DNA of 64,000 bases from Selenomonas sputigena (GCF_026015965.1 NZ_CP110383.1:1986051-2050050); one strand, 5' to 3'. Counted from the stretch's first letter, positions 40,681 to 49,367 are shown. Notes: generated by a model from the letters alone, not told the origin. Program-made: numbers and translations.

Positions 40681-41520
40681 TCAAATCAGCTCGACATACC
40701 GCGCGACAGCGTCGCGCCAATCGGGCAGACGAGAGAAGCCCGCATCATCGAGACATTTCTTCGACAGGCGCGAATTCTTGGGTCGCTTCGCCTTCGTCGG
40801 ATATTCCTCCGTCTTGATCGCCTTCACGCGCGTCTTCTTTCCCGCACAGCGAAGAGCCTCCGCCGCAAGTTCCGCCCACGAGCATGTGCCCTCGTTCGTC
40901 GCATGGTAGACGCCGTACTTTCGCGTCACAATCATATCGGCGAGCAGACGCGCGAGGTCGCGCGTGTACGTCGGCGAGCCGATCTGGTCGCCGACGACGG
41001 AAAGCTCCTCGTGCGTTTCAGCAAGGCGCAGCATCGTCTTGATGAAGTTCTTGCCGTTTTCGCCGAAAACCCACGAGATGCGCACGATGAAGAGTTCTTC
41101 GAGCGCTTCTCGCGCCGCCTCTTCGCCGAGAAGCTTCGACTCGCCGTAGACGTTGCACGGCGCCTTCTCATCCTCTGGTTCGTAGAAGTCCTCGCCCGTG
41201 CCGGGAAATACATAGTCCGTGCTGATGTAGAGGAACTTCGCGCCGACCTCCTTCGCGAGATGCGCGAGTTCGCCCGTCGCCGCCGCATTCACCTCGCGGC
41301 AAAGCTCCGGCTCGTCCTCCGCCTTGTCCACTGCCGTATACGCCGCGCAGTGGATGATCGCCGTCGGCCGATACACCTCGACGAAGCGGCGCATTGCCGC
41401 GAAGTCCGTCAAGGAGAAGTCGCTCCTCGATGCGCCCCTCGCCTCGATGCCGCGCGCGAGAAGCTCGCGCATGACGTCGAAGCCCAGCTGTCCGCTCACG
41501 CCCGTGACAAGCACCTTCAT
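40681..41520 (-). CDS. rfbD: dTDP-4-dehydrorhamnose reductase
   Basis: Final step of dTDP-L-rhamnose synthesis, NAD(P)H-dependent, 279 residues. Motifs: MKVLVTGVSGQLGFDVMREL (GxxGxxG), HCAAYTAVDKAE, YISTDYVFPGTGEDFYEPED, catalytic Tyr/Lys in VYGESKLLGE, and RISWVFGENGKNF. Start follows AAGGGGACTTCT. The rfbA, B and C genes are not in the window. It shares the strand with galE (77-base gap) and the decarboxylase. Confidence 0.93.
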   Translation of the reverse strand: MKVLVTGVSGQLGFDVMRELLARGIEARGASRSDFSLTDFAAMRRFVEVYRPTAIIHCAAYTAVDKAEDEPELCREVNAAATGELAHLAKEVGAKFLYISTDYVFPGTGEDFYEPEDEKAPCNVYGESKLLGEEAAREALEELFIVRISWVFGENGKNFIKTMLRLAETHEELSVVGDQIGSPTYTRDLARLLADMIVTRKYGVYHATNEGTCSWAELAAEALRCAGKKTRVKAIKTEEYPTKAKRPKNSRLSKKCLDDAGFSRLPDWRDAVARYVELI

Positions 41521-41566
41521 AGAAGTCCCCTTTCCCTATAGCGAGCACGCCTAGCTCGCGGCGCAC

Positions 41567-43096
41567 TCATTCCTCCTGCTCCACATCGTCCGCGACCACG
41601 CGCAGCGTCCGAAGCGATGTGTCCACCGCGCCCGTGACCTTGAGTCCCGCCGCCGCCATCGCCTCGATGTAGCGGCAGACCTCCGCCGTAAAGACCTCGC
41701 CCGTGCAGATCACAGGGATGCCCGGCGGGTAGAAGGCGATGGTCTCCGCCGCGATGCGCCCCGCCGCCTCGCGCAGGCGGCAGGGGACAGAGCGGCGATA
41801 GAACGCCTCGCGCGGTGGGATTGCCACAGGCGGCGCGGCGGGAAGGCGCACGACGGCCTGCGCTTTTCTGCCATCGGGCACAGCGGACGCGACTGCCGCC
41901 GCAGCGGGGGGCGCCACTTGCGCCGTCCGGCGCTGCGCCAAAGAGCGCAATGCCGCCAAAAGCCTTCCTGCACTTTCTGCCGTATCGGCATAGGTGAGGA
42001 GGAAGAGCACGTTTCGTGCATCGAAAAGCTCTGCCTCGATCTTGTGCTCATGGCGCAGGATATGCGCGGCTTCTGCGCCCGTCAGTCCGAGTCCCGTGAC
42101 CGTCACCGTGAGCTTCAGCGGGTCGAGCGCGAATGCTCCCGCACCTCCCATGCGCTCTTCGCCAAAAGAGAAGAGTCCGGGCATCGCGTTCACCTCGCGC
42201 CTAAGTTTCCGCGCGAGCCCCACGGCGCGGGCAAGATGCGCCGCGCCCGCCTCTGCCATCTGCAGGCGAGCGATGTCGAGGGACGCCATCAGCAGGTAGT
42301 TCGGACTCGTCGATGTCAGAAGGCTCATCGCCCGCTGCACGCGCTCTTTTTCGATGCGCCCCTCGCGGAGCAGCAGGAGCGACGCCTGCGTCATCGCGCC
42401 GAGGAGCTTGTGCGTGCTCTGCGCGACGAGATCGGCGCCCGCCGCGATCGCCGACTCCGGCAAATCGTCGGAGAAAGCGAGATGCGCGCCGTGCGCCTCG
42501 TCGACGAGGAGTGCCATGCCCGCCTCGTGCACGATCTCGGCGATGGCACGCACGTCGGAGGCGACGCCGTAATACGTCGGCGAAACGAGCAGCAGCGCCT
42601 TCGCCTCAGGATGCAGACGGCACGCCTCGCGCACCGCCTCCGTACTAAGCCCGTGCGCTATGCCGAGCGCCTCGTCAACGACCGGCTCAATGTAGATGGG
42701 ATGCGCATCGGAAAGCACGAGGCCACCGAAAACGGAGCGATGCACATTGCGCGGCACAAGCACGGCGTCGCCCGGCGAGAGCGCGGCCACAAGCATCGCA
42801 TGGATCGCGCCCGTCGTGCCGTTGACGGCGAAAAAGGCCGCATCCGCTCCATAGAGCGCGGCGGCGAGATCCTGCGCCTCCTCGATGCAGCCCGTCGGCT
42901 CGTGCAGATCGTCAAGCTCCTCCATCAGAGAAACCTCTTCTCGAAGGCCTGCTTCCGTCACGAGTTCGCGCAAGAGCGCATGCGCCCCCAGCCCCTGCTT
43001 GTGTCCGGGCGTATGAAAGGCGAGAGCGCCCGCTTCCCCGTAAGCGCACATGGCGGCGGCGAGCGGCGCGCGTCTTTGTCTTTCGTCCGCCGTCAC
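41567..43096 (-). CDS. Orn/Lys/Arg decarboxylase family protein
   Basis: PLP-dependent fold-type I decarboxylase of the short (speA/YaaO-like) type, 509 residues, for polyamine or amino-acid decarboxylation. HTPGHKQG at the start, Asp/His of LLVDEAHGAH (197-206) and the PLP lysine Lys230 in STHKLLGA. The C-terminal domain includes YPPGIPVICTGE. The start is inferred as the GTG at 43096 that overlaps the histidine-kinase stop (GTGA); the frame is open 21 codons further, inside the kinase gene. Which substrate (arginine, lysine or ornithine) cannot be told. Proline/alanine-rich insert near 410-450 (VAPPAAAAVASAVPDG) is unusual. Confidence 0.9.
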   Translation of the reverse strand: MTADERQRRAPLAAAMCAYGEAGALAFHTPGHKQGLGAHALLRELVTEAGLREEVSLMEELDDLHEPTGCIEEAQDLAAALYGADAAFFAVNGTTGAIHAMLVAALSPGDAVLVPRNVHRSVFGGLVLSDAHPIYIEPVVDEALGIAHGLSTEAVREACRLHPEAKALLLVSPTYYGVASDVRAIAEIVHEAGMALLVDEAHGAHLAFSDDLPESAIAAGADLVAQSTHKLLGAMTQASLLLLREGRIEKERVQRAMSLLTSTSPNYLLMASLDIARLQMAEAGAAHLARAVGLARKLRREVNAMPGLFSFGEERMGGAGAFALDPLKLTVTVTGLGLTGAEAAHILRHEHKIEAELFDARNVLFLLTYADTAESAGRLLAALRSLAQRRTAQVAPPAAAAVASAVPDGRKAQAVVRLPAAPPVAIPPREAFYRRSVPCRLREAAGRIAAETIAFYPPGIPVICTGEVFTAEVCRYIEAMAAAGLKVTGAVDTSLRTLRVVADDVEQEE

Positions 43097-44376
43097 TTCT
43101 TCGCAGCCTTTTCGGGTGCAAGCACGTTCGGACGGAACGGCATGCGCAGATGGATGCACGTTCCCTTGCCGATCTCCGAGATGATGTTGAGTTCCGCGCC
43201 GATGATGGCGGCGCGCTCCCTCATGCCGAGGAGTCCGTACTGACCGTAAGCGTTCCTCGATATGGGATCGTTGACGTCGCGATCGTCGTCAAACTGCTCT
43301 TCCTCGCTCGGCACGGCATCCTCTTCTGCGTCGGGATCGAAGCCCCTGCCCTCATCCTTGACCGTGATGGCGAGCGCCGAAGCCGTGTAGAGAATACGCA
43401 CCTCCGCCTTCTTGACGCCCGCATGGCGGCTGACGTTGTTCAGGGATTCCTGCACGATGCGGAAGATGCTGACCTCGGCATACTTCGCAAGCTTCTGCTC
43501 CTCGCCCTCCACGGCGATGGAAGCATCGAGCATGCCGCGCTCGCGCATCTTGCTGATGAGCTGGCGCAGCGCCGGCTCAAGACCAAGATCGTCGAGCGAC
43601 ATCGGGCGCATGTCGAAGATGATCTGGCGCATGTCCGTCAGGCAGCCGCGAATGTGCTGGCGAAGTTCCTGCAGGCCGCGCTTTGCCTCCTCGGGATCGC
43701 GGTCGACCATGCGCTCGATGATCGACGCTTGAAAGATGAGGTTCGCAATGTCCTGCGCCGGGCCGTCGTGCAGCTCACGCGAAACGCGCAGGCGCTCCTC
43801 CTCCTGCGCCTTGATGATTTGCGCACCGACGAACTTGCTCTTCTGCGCCTCCTCGATCTGCCAGACGACGCCGTTGATCTGATCGCTCAGATAGCTCAAG
43901 ACCGAGCCGATGCAGATCGCCAGATGCTCCGCCGTCTTCAAGATTTCCTTCAAACCGTGCAGGCGAAGCTCCAAGGCGTCGCGCTGCGCACGAAGCTGAC
44001 TCTCCTTCTCCCGCGCCACGCTCAGCTCGATCTGAATATCCTTGACCGACTCGTAATGCTCGCGTATGCGCTCCTCCGAATAATTGCCGAAGTCGCTGCT
44101 CGTCTCGGCTAGCTTCTTCTTCTCCCGCTGCTCGATTTCCGAAAGCTCGTCTACCTTCTCGATCGTCTGGCGTGTAAGTTCCCGCAGATCCTCAAGCGTG
44201 CGCCGGCTCGACTCGACCTCGCCGCGCGCCGCCTCGTAGATGCCGAAGATCTGCGTCTTATTCGTCTCGATCGTGCTGACTGTATTCTTGAGAATATTAT
44301 CCAGCGACTTGGCGCTGAGCTTGTCGATCTGAGTGCGAGGAAACTCCGATCCGCTCTTCTCCTGCTCCATAAACAT
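43093..44376 (-). CDS. DegS-like cytoplasmic sensor histidine kinase
   Basis: A 427-residue soluble kinase. Residues 15-180 form a DegS-type coiled-coil sensor (ESSRRTLEDLRELTRQTIEK). The HisKA_3 motif SRELHDGPAQDIANLIFQ has phospho-acceptor His203. The ATPase part has NNVSRHAGVKKAEV and DEGRGFD, but an acidic insert (DAVPSEEEQFDDDRD) follows, then GLLGMRERAAIIGA. Start after GGGGGCGGCG. The expected DegU-like response regulator is not adjacent; instead the amino-acid decarboxylase is translationally coupled downstream. Confidence 0.93.
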   Translation of the reverse strand: MFMEQEKSGSEFPRTQIDKLSAKSLDNILKNTVSTIETNKTQIFGIYEAARGEVESSRRTLEDLRELTRQTIEKVDELSEIEQREKKKLAETSSDFGNYSEERIREHYESVKDIQIELSVAREKESQLRAQRDALELRLHGLKEILKTAEHLAICIGSVLSYLSDQINGVVWQIEEAQKSKFVGAQIIKAQEEERLRVSRELHDGPAQDIANLIFQASIIERMVDRDPEEAKRGLQELRQHIRGCLTDMRQIIFDMRPMSLDDLGLEPALRQLISKMRERGMLDASIAVEGEEQKLAKYAEVSIFRIVQESLNNVSRHAGVKKAEVRILYTASALAITVKDEGRGFDPDAEEDAVPSEEEQFDDDRDVNDPISRNAYGQYGLLGMRERAAIIGAELNIISEIGKGTCIHLRMPFRPNVLAPEKAAKK

Positions 44377-44565
44377 CGCCGCCCCCTTTTTCCACTAAAG
44401 ATATTCATTTCATTATATACCAGACGCTGCCTCATATTCAAGGAGTTTGATGCAAACATCAGCGCATATAGCACAAATCGCTTGATTTTCCACCCTGTTG
44501 CCGTTAAACTAAGAAGAAGCGCTTTTCTATTCATCTACTATACAAAATCGCGAGGGAGATCAGAT

Positions 44566-45024
44566 ATGAGCATTTTTTCCAGATTCTTGCCCAAGAAGAA
44601 GCAGCCGGAAATCAAGAACAATATTCCAAAGGAAAAGGCGAACATCAAGAAGACGTTCGCCATCTACTGTCACAAGGAGCACGGCACGGAGGGCGACAAG
44701 CTGTGCCCCAAGTGCACGGCGCTCCTTGCCACCGTGCTGATGAAGATGAACCGCTGTCCCTACGGCATCACGAAGCCGATCTGCGACCGCTGCGAAAGCC
44801 CGTGCTTCTCGAAGAGTCAGAACATCGAATTCCGCAAGATCATGACGGCGAACCAGAAGAGCATGCTGCTGCGCCACCCGATCATGACGATCAAGCACAA
44901 ACTCGCGAGCATGGGCGTCGACTACGCGCTCAAGGAACGCGCGAAGAAGGAGCAGCAGAAGGTCGAAGCAAAGGAGAAAGCGGTAAAGCGCCGTGAGGAA
45001 GCGCGCAGCAAAAAAAAGAAGTGA
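44566..45024 (+). CDS. YgbA-family (nitrous-oxide-stimulated promoter) protein
   Basis: A 152-residue cytoplasmic protein. The family core has YCHKEHGTEGDKLCPKCTAL, RCPYGITKPICDRCESPCFS and a conserved MLLRHPIMTIKH. Its cysteines (KLCPKC, RC, CDRCESPC) probably bind metal. E. coli YgbA is linked to recovery from nitrosative stress. The C-terminal tail is a long Lys/Glu/Arg helix. Start at 44566 with GGGAGATCAGAT. Convergent to the YvrJ and FAH genes. Confidence 0.85.
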   Translation: MSIFSRFLPKKKQPEIKNNIPKEKANIKKTFAIYCHKEHGTEGDKLCPKCTALLATVLMKMNRCPYGITKPICDRCESPCFSKSQNIEFRKIMTANQKSMLLRHPIMTIKHKLASMGVDYALKERAKKEQQKVEAKEKAVKRREEARSKKKK

Positions 45025-45034
45025 GGATCTCCCC

Positions 45035-45175
45035 TCACTTCTTCGCGATGATGCCCGAAAGCTCCCGCACGCTGTCGTTCAATGCTCCGAGCTTCCCCTC
45101 GATGCGCACGAGCAAAAAAGCCGTAACCGCCATCGGGAAGCCGTAGCTACCGAACGCCGCCAGAAGATCATTCAT
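45035..45175 (-). CDS. YvrJ-family small protein
   Basis: A 46-residue peptide, MNDLLAAFGSYGFPMAVTAF then LLVRIEGKLGALNDSVRELS and GIIAKK. It matches the YvrJ pattern: short N-terminal helix, G-x-Y-G-F-P, one membrane helix, then an amphipathic charged helix. Start at 45175 after GAGGGGGTGATGAG. YvrJ genes usually follow DUF1659 and DUF2922 genes; here those are 8 kb away (53.2-53.7 kb). Function unknown. Confidence 0.8.
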   Translation of the reverse strand: MNDLLAAFGSYGFPMAVTAFLLVRIEGKLGALNDSVRELSGIIAKK

Positions 45176-45182
45176 CTCATCA

Positions 45183-45218
45183 CCCCCTCGCACGCATACA
45201 TGCGGCGAGGGGGCTTTT
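45183..45218 (+). terminator. hairpin upstream of yvrJ, possible terminator for the YgbA gene
   Basis: CCCCCTCGC pairs with GCGAGGGGG around a short stem-loop, followed by CTTTTTC on the plus strand. On the minus strand the same stem includes the yvrJ ribosome-binding site, so it could also mask yvrJ. Confidence 0.65.
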
Positions 45219-45363
45219 TCATATCACTGCAGATGCGCGAATCCGCATCATTTACAAGTGACTGCATTGTGCAAAGCTCACCGACATGCCCGCGTTCCCA
45301 AGCGAGCGCATGCCGCCTCTCGCCTCTCGCTTGGGAGGTCTCAAGGATAAAACGGCGCTCCTT

Positions 45364-46212
45364 CTAGGCTATTCGATTCCGAAGCTCGCCGATGCCCTCG
45401 ATCTTCACGACGACCTCGTCGCCCGCCTTGAGCCAGCGCCGCTCCTTCTCGGGCATACCGAAGATCACGCCGTGCGGTGTGCCCGTGAAGATGACATCGC
45501 CGGGAGCGAGCGTCATGCACTTCGAAATATAGCTGACGATGGCGGCGGGCGCGAAGATCATGTCCGCCGTCGTCCCGTCCTGGCGCATCTCGCCGTTAAC
45601 GAACGTCTGAACGGCGAGATGCGAGACATCGATCTCAGCGGCGGGCACGATATAGGGGCCAAGCGGCGCGAAGCCGTCGGGCGTCTTGCCGAGCAGCCAC
45701 TGCGAGGTGCGGCGCTGCAAGTCCCGCGCCGTGAAGTCGTTGCCCGCCGTATAGCCGAAGATGGCGGCGGCGGCCTCTTCCTCAGCTGCATCCTTGACCT
45801 TTTTCCCAATGATGATGACAAGCTCCGCCTCGTAGTCAAGCTCCTTCGCGCCCGTGGGCAGGCGCACCTCGCCGCCTGAAGCGTTGAGCGCATTGTTGAA
45901 CTTGCTGAAGACCGCCGGATATTTGGGCGCCCCGAAGGGAACCTCCGCACGGTGGCTCGCGTAGTTCAGTCCGACGCAGAGAATCTTGCCTGGTGCCGTC
46001 ACGGCGGGCGCAAAGCGCAGGCCGTGCGCCAAGGGCTTTGCGTGCTGCAGGACGCTTTCGATCTGCGGCCGAATCTTCTCCCAATCGGCAAAGATTTCCT
46101 GCCAACCCCAGCTATAGCCGACGGCGCTGACATCGACGGTCTTCTCTCCGTCGCTCGCACCGATATGCACGGTGCCGTCCTCAGCATAGAAATTCAAGAG
46201 TTTCACGATCAT
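45364..46212 (-). CDS. fumarylacetoacetate hydrolase family protein
   Basis: A 282-residue enzyme of the FAH family (2-hydroxyhepta-dienedioate isomerase/acylpyruvase type). Core motifs: KILCVGLNYASHRAEVPFG, AVFSKFNNAL, DYEAELVIIIGKKVKD (metal-binding E-x-E with the later Asp), GYTAGNDFTARDLQRRTSQW and FTGTPHGVIFGM. The first 60 residues form the N-terminal FAH domain. It cleaves or hydrates C-C bonds of acylpyruvate-like compounds; substrate unknown. Start at 46212 with GGAAAGGGGAA. Monocistronic. Confidence 0.92.
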   Translation of the reverse strand: MIVKLLNFYAEDGTVHIGASDGEKTVDVSAVGYSWGWQEIFADWEKIRPQIESVLQHAKPLAHGLRFAPAVTAPGKILCVGLNYASHRAEVPFGAPKYPAVFSKFNNALNASGGEVRLPTGAKELDYEAELVIIIGKKVKDAAEEEAAAAIFGYTAGNDFTARDLQRRTSQWLLGKTPDGFAPLGPYIVPAAEIDVSHLAVQTFVNGEMRQDGTTADMIFAPAAIVSYISKCMTLAPGDVIFTGTPHGVIFGMPEKERRWLKAGDEVVVKIEGIGELRNRIA

Positions 46213-46291
46213 TTCCCCTTTCCTGCTTCCTATATACGACAGACTTCTTCCCGTTCCTGCAAAAAATATTTTAGAAAATTCAAAACCGATA

Positions 46292-46320
46292 TTGTATTTT
46301 GTCTCCTCGCATGATATAAT
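46292..46320 (+). promoter_or_regulatory. promoter of a possible non-coding RNA
   Basis: TTGTAT (46292-46297), a 17-base spacer and perfect TATAAT (46315-46320). No open reading frame with a ribosome-binding site follows. Confidence 0.6.
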
Positions 46321-46326
46321 GAAGCC

Positions 46327-46490
46327 GTAAGGAGGAGAAAGGACGGGCAACGCCAGCGACGAGGACAAGCCTGCATGCAGGTCGGACTCCGCGGGCAGGG
46401 CAAGTGCCAGTCAGCCGAAACAGGCTCTTCTCAATATGGTTACACGAAAGGTGTGAGGTTTATTGAGGAATAAGCTTTTCCTTCTCCACC
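46327..46490 (+). ncRNA. candidate structured RNA, class unknown
   Basis: Behind a consensus promoter, GGAGGAGAAAGGA (46333-46345) can pair with TCCTTCTCCACC (46471-46482) to close a domain. Within it are the hairpins CCTGCATGCAGG, GGGCAAGTGCC and TTACACGAAAGGTGTGA, the last inside an outer stem CTCAATA / TATTGAG. The lay-out (closing stem, central multi-loop, terminal hairpins) fits a structured RNA of about 160 bases. I could not match it to a riboswitch, tmRNA, SRP or RNase P pattern; a 6S-like RNA is possible. Confidence 0.45.
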
Positions 46491-46868
46491 TGAGGGTTTC
46501 CGGCTAGGAAGTGCACACTTTGCATACGAATCCCGCAGCGGCGGACTGACGAACGGGCAGCGGCCCGGCAGCTCCGAGGGCATTGCGGAAAAAGGCACAA
46601 CGTCGGAAACAGCGTGGAGAAGACCGTGGCAACTTTCACCTTGTCGATGCGTACGCGAGGGTCATTCAGTAGATTGCGCAGTCCCCAGATCGGAACCGAG
46701 ATACCTGCCGAGCCCGGGATTTTGAACGATGACAAGTGATGCATCAAACTGTGATATTCCATCACAACCGTTCGATCGAACCGCTTCATACAGCATGGAG
46801 GCTTCATCGCGGAGCGCCATGCAAGACAATTGAATACGAAGGAAAAAGGGTATATGACGATCAAAAGA
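46491..46868. other. gene-free stretch with a weak minus-strand open frame
   Basis: A minus frame contains SSFKIPGSAGISVPIWGLRN and DPRVRIDKVKVATVFSTL, which look coding-like, but no start with a ribosome-binding site and no known family was found. I regard it as a possible gene remnant. Nothing else supportable is seen here. Confidence 0.3.
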
Positions 46869-46914
46869 TAAACCCGCCGAGAGAAGTCCCGTGAGACTCC
46901 TGCGGCGGGTTTAT
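46869..46914. terminator. terminator after the radical SAM gene
   Basis: TAAACCCGCCG pairs with CGGCGGGTTTA around a 24-base loop that itself contains short complementary parts. T-rich flank on the plus strand and on the minus strand. Confidence 0.75.
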
Positions 46915-46919
46915 TGCTG

Positions 46920-47582
46920 TCAGCTTCCCTCATACGTGCGCACGCGCAAATCAAGCCCCCGCGCCTCACACAGTGCGCGGCACTTTGCAATTTCTTCCGC
47001 GCCTTCGACCTTTTCGACGATCGTCAGGACGACGTGCCCCGCATAAGCCTTCATCTTCTCAGCGAAAGCGAGCATCGCTTCGAAGGATTCGATGCCGAAC
47101 TCGCTCCTCGTCAGCGCCAGATAGCGCTCGGCGTTCGACGCGTTGAGACTGATGGAGACGGTATCAAGGATGCCGCCCGCGAAGTCTGCCGCCGTGTCGC
47201 GGCCGTAGACGAGATCCGAGAGGCCGTTCGTATTGACGCGCGTCGGCAAGTCGGGATGCTGCGCCTTGACGAAGCGCAGCAGTTCGATGAGGTCGGCAAG
47301 GCGCATCGTCGGCTCGCCGAAGCCGCAGAAGACAACTTCCTTCACATAGTCCCAAGGCGCGGCGAGGAGAGCCGTCTTGACCTCTTCGACCGTCGGCTCT
47401 TTGCCGCCGAGCCACAGGCTCATGTCCTCGGGCATATCCTTCATCGTGCGCAGGCAGAAGGTACACGCGCACGGACATTCGTTCGTGATATTGACGTAAA
47501 GGCCGCGCTTCCCTTCAGGGCGGCGCTTGAGGCTTTCTTCGGGCAAGAGGTACTTGCCGTGATCGACCATGTAGACAAGCAT
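46920..47582 (-). CDS. TatD-associated radical SAM protein
   Basis: A 220-residue radical S-adenosylmethionine enzyme of the group often found near tatD genes. The 4Fe-4S motif is in ITNECPCACTFCLR, i.e. C-x3-C-x2-C. The SAM-binding GFGEPTMRL (GGE-type) and NTNGLSDLVYG follow. Short length and missing SPASM domain match the family. Target unknown. Start at 47582 with AAGGAAAATATCT; a start six codons earlier lacks a site. Downstream of nhaC's terminator, so separate. Confidence 0.9.
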   Translation of the reverse strand: MLVYMVDHGKYLLPEESLKRRPEGKRGLYVNITNECPCACTFCLRTMKDMPEDMSLWLGGKEPTVEEVKTALLAAPWDYVKEVVFCGFGEPTMRLADLIELLRFVKAQHPDLPTRVNTNGLSDLVYGRDTAADFAGGILDTVSISLNASNAERYLALTRSEFGIESFEAMLAFAEKMKAYAGHVVLTIVEKVEGAEEIAKCRALCEARGLDLRVRTYEGS

Positions 47583-47627
47583 AGATATTTTCCTTTCCAA
47601 AAGTGTGGGTGAATTCTACTCCGTAAA

Positions 47628-47662
47628 GTAAACAGCTGCCGCAAACGTACGGCAGCTGTTTG
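47628..47662 (-). terminator. terminator after nhaC
   Basis: AACAGCTGCCG / CGGCAGCTGTT around a short loop, with a moderately T-rich tail on the minus strand. Confidence 0.75.
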
Positions 47663-47675
47663 CTTTGCAGCTTTC

Positions 47676-49187
47676 TCAGTCCGCGCTGCGGTCTTTGAGC
47701 GGCACGGGGACTTTCCAATAGACGACGGCCATGACGACGGCGAGGATCGCCAGCGCGACAGCAAGTCCCAGCCAGCCGTTCATCGTGAGGCCGTCGACGA
47801 TGTAGCCGACGACGCAGACGCCAACGACGACGAGCACATAGGGAATCTGCGTCGATACATGGTCGATATGGTGGCACTGCGCGCCCGCAGACGCGAGGAT
47901 CGTCGTATCCGAAATCGGTGACGCATGATCGCCTGCGACAGCGCCCGAGAGGATCGCCGCGACGCAAAGCGCGAGCACGGGGCTGTCCGTACCGACGATG
48001 GCGATGGCGATCGGAATCAAGATGCCGAACGTGCCCCACGACGTTCCCGTAGCAAAGGCAAGGCCTGCGCCGACGAGGAAGAAGATGACGGGCAGGAACG
48101 TGATGACGCCCGCATTGGCGCTGACAAGCTGGCCGACATAGCCGCCAAGGTCGAGGTACTTGTCGCTGCAGATGCCCGAGAGCGTCCACGCGAGGCACAG
48201 GATGAAGAGCGCGGGCGACATCGCCTTGAAGCCAAGGATGAAGCTCGTGCAGAAATCATTGAAGGAAACGACGCGGCGCGGCAGGTAGAGGAGTCCCGTA
48301 AAGACGAAGGCGATGAAGGAGCCGAGCACGAGCGACTTCGACGAATCGCAGTTCGCGAAAGCCTCGGCGACGCTCAGCCCGTCGTGGATGCCGCCCGTGT
48401 AGAGCATGCCGTAGATGCACGCGGCGATGAGCACTGCCAGAGGGAGCAGGAGGTCGTAGATCTTGCCCCTGCCCTCGATCTTCTCCTCCTTGACATCGGC
48501 GTACTCGGGCGGAACGTAGAACTCTCGCTCATTCTTGCGGATCGAGGCGCCCATCTCGGAAAAATCTTTCTCCGACCACACGAGGAAGCACATGAAAATG
48601 AGCGTCAGCCATGCGTAGAGATTGATCGGAATCGTCTGCAGGAAGAGGCCGAACCCGTCGATGCTGCTGCCTTCAGGCAGCGACGAACCAACGGCTGCCG
48701 CCCAGCTCGATATGGGCGCGAGGATGCACACGGGCGCCGCCGTCGCGTCGATGATGTAGGCGAGCTTCGTGCGCGCGATCTTGAACTTGTCCGTCACGGG
48801 GCGCATGACCGTACCGACCGTCAGGCAGTTGAAGTAGTCGTCGATGAAAATAACGATGCCGAGGAGCGCCGTGATCGCGAGAGCACTGCGCCTGCCCTGA
48901 ATCGTGCGCACCGCCCAGTCGCCGTAAGCCTTCGTCGCGCCCGAGCGCGTGATGGCGGCGACGAGGATACCGAGGATGACAAGAAAGACGAGGATGTTGA
49001 CATTCGCCCCGACCTTCGCCTCCATGACTGCGAACATCGTGAGGATCGCTTCGAGGACATTGAAATTCGCGTAGAGCATAGCTCCTGAGAAAATGCCGAT
49101 GATCAGCGACATATAGACTTCCTTCGTCGCGAGCGCCAGCACGATGGTGATGACGGGCGGAAGAACAGCCCATGCCGTTTCTGCCAT
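47676..49187 (-). CDS. nhaC: NhaC-family Na+/H+ antiporter
   Basis: A 503-residue inner-membrane ion antiporter of the NhaC/ArsB-NhaD-like ion-transporter group, with about twelve helices. Motifs: AITRSGATKAYGDWAV, FIDDYFNCLTVGTVMRPV (conserved Asp pair) and GAVAGDHASPISDTTILASA (Asp/His/Ser site), which recurs in NhaC. It exports Na (or Li) in exchange for protons. Start at 49187 after GAAGGGATTTT. A structured leader with a Rho-independent terminator lies just upstream, so cation control is plausible. Confidence 0.92.
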   Translation of the reverse strand: MAETAWAVLPPVITIVLALATKEVYMSLIIGIFSGAMLYANFNVLEAILTMFAVMEAKVGANVNILVFLVILGILVAAITRSGATKAYGDWAVRTIQGRRSALAITALLGIVIFIDDYFNCLTVGTVMRPVTDKFKIARTKLAYIIDATAAPVCILAPISSWAAAVGSSLPEGSSIDGFGLFLQTIPINLYAWLTLIFMCFLVWSEKDFSEMGASIRKNEREFYVPPEYADVKEEKIEGRGKIYDLLLPLAVLIAACIYGMLYTGGIHDGLSVAEAFANCDSSKSLVLGSFIAFVFTGLLYLPRRVVSFNDFCTSFILGFKAMSPALFILCLAWTLSGICSDKYLDLGGYVGQLVSANAGVITFLPVIFFLVGAGLAFATGTSWGTFGILIPIAIAIVGTDSPVLALCVAAILSGAVAGDHASPISDTTILASAGAQCHHIDHVSTQIPYVLVVVGVCVVGYIVDGLTMNGWLGLAVALAILAVVMAVVYWKVPVPLKDRSAD

Positions 49188-49254
49188 AAAATCCCTTCCC
49201 TTCCATTGGCAATTATGTCCTTCATTATAATACAGATTATTTTCCGTGGCAACG

Positions 49255-49367
49255 AAAAAAGACGGTGGTTGCCCACCGTCCCATTCTCCTTCATGCAGTC
49301 ACGGGGCGAATAACCGCCTCGCCCCGACAGAACTCTCTCTGATCCCAACTGCACCCGATCAGCCTCG
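49255..49367 (-). promoter_or_regulatory. structured leader with terminator upstream of nhaC, candidate riboswitch
   Basis: On the minus strand TGCAGT (49348-49353) pairs with ACTGCA (49294-49299), enclosing a hairpin CAGA/TCTG and a stem CGGGGCGA/TCGCCCCG (49302-49326): a three-way junction. About 12 bases later comes GACGGTGG-GCAA-CCACCGTC followed by TTTTTT (49255-49280), a strong terminator 70 bases before the nhaC start. This is the usual shape of a transcription-attenuating riboswitch. Known Na and Li riboswitches control nha genes, but I could not match their consensus. Confidence 0.55.

Noticed and set aside
46327-46490. Cobalamin riboswitch
   Set aside because: CCAGTCAGCCGAAACAGGC recalls the B12 box, but the upstream conserved core is missing and no B12-related gene follows on the plus strand.
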